Source: Platynereis dumerilii (lineage: Eukaryota > Annelida > Polychaeta > Phyllodocida > Nereididae). From it: 64,000 nt of DNA. This document shows positions 62,495 to 64,000 of the stretch, piece by piece. The stretch is taken from positions 51,395,283-51,459,282 of the forward strand of contig JAPTHN010000010.1 of NCBI GenBank assembly GCA_026936325.1, written 5' to 3'. The notes under the pieces are model-generated. The model saw only the letters and a program-made list of their open reading frames with translations. It ran no database searches and had not been told where the DNA came from. Numbering within the stretch: position 1 is the first letter of the stretch; every line of letters starts with the position of its first letter. A program made the translations under genes and the position numbers.

Positions 62495-64000
62495 CTCCTT
62501 CAAGTTCAAGTTCAAGTCTTTATTAATACCATTAAGGTACAGGGGCCTGACGCCATTCGGCGTATTTGGCCAAAAATTTCATCAAAAATTTGTGACTGAC
62601 ACACATGTGATATATATTAATAACAGTTTAAGAGATAACAAATTTCAAGCTTAAGTAAAAGGAAATCACATATTACAGACTTAATAGGTAGTTTTTCAGA
62701 CGTTTTTTCAAGACGGGAAGGGAGCAGCTGTAATCAATGGAGTTGCCCAGGGTATTAAAACAAATGACTCCTCTATGTCTTATATTTCTCTGCAATTTTG
62801 CTGAGGTAAAGTATGGAACTCTGAATAATGCTTTATTTCTAGTATTGATGTTATGAATGTCTTGATTTTTAATGAACATGTGATTGATGACCGGAGGATG
62901 ACAACTAAAGTGTACTTTATACATGAAGATAAATAGATTCATTGAATACAACTTATTGATGGGTAGGATACGAAGAGACTTAAATAATGGTGATGAGTGA
63001 GTTAGTCTATTTGAGAACGTCATGATGCGAACCACTTTCTTTTGAAGAATTAGTATTGGGTTCATATAAGTTTGAATCATTGATCCCCAAACTTCTATAC
63101 CATATGATATGTATGGTAAAATAAATGAATTATATAATATCAACAATGTGTCTCGTTTTAAATATTTTTTTGCTTTACTAATGATCCCGATCCCCTTAGC
63201 AATTTTCTTCCTGATATAACTTGAGTGAGTTTCCCATGAAATATTGTCATCTATCATTATACCAAGAAACCTGGTTGTTCTGACTTGATCAATCTGAACA
63301 TTTGCTATTTTGACATTATCAGAAGGCATAACATATCTTTTCCTTGGTGAGAATATCATATACTGAGTTTTATTTATATTAAGAGAGAGCTTGTTTGAAT
63401 CAATCCATGTTTTAATAAATTCTAATTCCAAATTCAATTCATTTACCAGGTTGGTCATATCACTACCCTGAATAAAGACATTGCAATCGTCAGCAAATAG
63501 AATGGGCAGAAGTGATTGAGATGCATTACAAATATCATTTATATATAATAAAAATAGAATTGGGCCAAGGATAGATCCCTGTGGCACCCCACAGGTAATA
63601 GGTTTATAAGAAGATGATACATTATTGAAAGAAACATACTGAGTTCTACTAGTAAGGTAGCTTGAGATCAGTTGATGAGCAATCCCTCTTATTCCATATT
63701 TATATAATTTATCCAATAGAATGCTATGATTAACAGTGTCAAAAGCTTTACTATAATCAAGAAATACTCCTAGGGTAAACTTACTATCTTTATATCCAGC
63801 TAATATTTTGTCAATCAGTGCTATTATAGCTTGTGTGGGATTATGATTTTTACGAAAACCAAATTGAAATTTGTACAAAATGTCATTATCATTAATGAAT
63901 TGGAATAATCTTTTATATATTACTCTTTCAAATAATTTCGACAGTGATGGTAAAATTGAAATAGGTCTGTAGTTTTTAAGGAATTGCTCATCACCAGATT
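62495..64000 (-). mobile_element. CR1/Jockey-group LINE, 3' part
   Basis: The element carrying the reverse transcriptase frame. Downstream of the stop is a 3' UTR of about 160 bp, then a short tandem tail read on the minus strand as AATAAAGACTTGAACTTGAA (about 62517-62495). A simple repeated tail instead of a plain poly(A) is usual for CR1/L2-type LINEs. The right part of the element lies outside the window. Confidence 0.85.
62673..64000 (-). CDS. LINE reverse transcriptase (ORF2-like), N-terminal part outside window
   Basis: An uninterrupted minus-strand frame runs from the right window edge to a TAA at 62673-62675. In order it shows the RT motifs NYRPISILPSLSKLFE, FGFRKNHNPTQA, FLDYSKAFDTVNH, CGVPQGSILGPILFLLYIND and FADD, then a C-terminal region typical of CR1/Jockey-group non-LTR elements, ending KKRLKNYLLSL. 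The catalytic aspartates (DYSKAFD and FADD) are all present. Upstream endonuclease sequence would lie beyond 64000. No disabling change is seen in the visible 440 or so codons, so this copy is fairly young. The exact clade (L2, Crack, Daphne, CR1) cannot be fixed by eye. Confidence 0.92.
   Translation of the reverse strand, partial: SGDEQFLKNYRPISILPSLSKLFERVIYKRLFQFINDNDILYKFQFGFRKNHNPTQAIIALIDKILAGYKDSKFTLGVFLDYSKAFDTVNHSILLDKLYKYGIRGIAHQLISSYLTSRTQYVSFNNVSSSYKPITCGVPQGSILGPILFLLYINDICNASQSLLPILFADDCNVFIQGSDMTNLVNELNLELEFIKTWIDSNKLSLNINKTQYMIFSPRKRYVMPSDNVKIANVQIDQVRTTRFLGIMIDDNISWETHSSYIRKKIAKGIGIISKAKKYLKRDTLLILYNSFILPYISYGIEVWGSMIQTYMNPILILQKKVVRIMTFSNRLTHSSPLFKSLRILPINKLYSMNLFIFMYKVHFSCHPPVINHMFIKNQDIHNINTRNKALFRVPYFTSAKLQRNIRHRGVICFNTLGNSIDYSCSLPVLKKRLKNYLLSL

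Overview
The window is nuclear DNA from an animal. Its genes are broken into short exons with GT-AG introns, and the space between exons is full of tRNA-derived SINEs, short inverted-repeat DNA transposons (MITEs), LINE 3' ends, minisatellites and simple repeats. The gene content and the repeat flavour suggest a marine invertebrate deuterostome, with an echinoderm as my best guess. That is an inference from general knowledge, not a proof.

Three host genes can be read exon by exon, with all phases closing. (1) VPS18 (+, 214-12156) lacks its first part, which lies left of the window. It is the RING-bearing core subunit of the HOPS/CORVET endolysosomal tethering complexes. (2) A CFAP97D1-like gene (-, 22732-13865) is complete: five exons, 159 residues, a small sperm-axoneme protein family. 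It is tail-to-tail with VPS18. (3) CATSPER4 (+, 24771-33980) is complete: 17 exons, 551 residues, one of the four pore-forming subunits of the sperm calcium channel CatSper. It is head-to-head with the CFAP97D1-like gene, so two sperm-tail genes diverge from one roughly 2-kb spacer. Two perfect CREB/CREM palindromes lie 75-110 bp upstream of the CFAP97D1-like start codon. Three more CRE-type sites lie in that gene's first intron, and a 3.5-kb transposon now separates the two CRE groups.

Transposon layout of the left half: VPS18 introns hold a 1.34-kb hAT-like element with exact 8-bp target duplications, a 720-bp TTAA-flanked element, a full SINE, and two 5'-truncated SINEs with clear target duplications. 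Around 16-18 kb one inverted-repeat element has been entered by a second, whose interior has expanded into a minisatellite and itself contains a third palindromic element. At 19.0-22.5 kb a 3.5-kb element with an 8-bp duplication carries nine tandem copies of a ~321-bp unit.

From 34 kb to the right end I find no convincing host gene. The region holds SINEs and LINE ends, a cluster of about nine decayed copies of a short unit (37.9-40.5 kb) whose last copy has an open signal-peptide-like reading frame, AT-rich DNA, and a large tandem array (45.1-61.0 kb) of six units of about 1.2-3.7 kb with two alternating kinds of head. The window ends inside a minus-strand non-LTR retrotransposon (LINE) whose reverse transcriptase frame stays open to the last base. 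No LTR element or other virus-like element was recognised.
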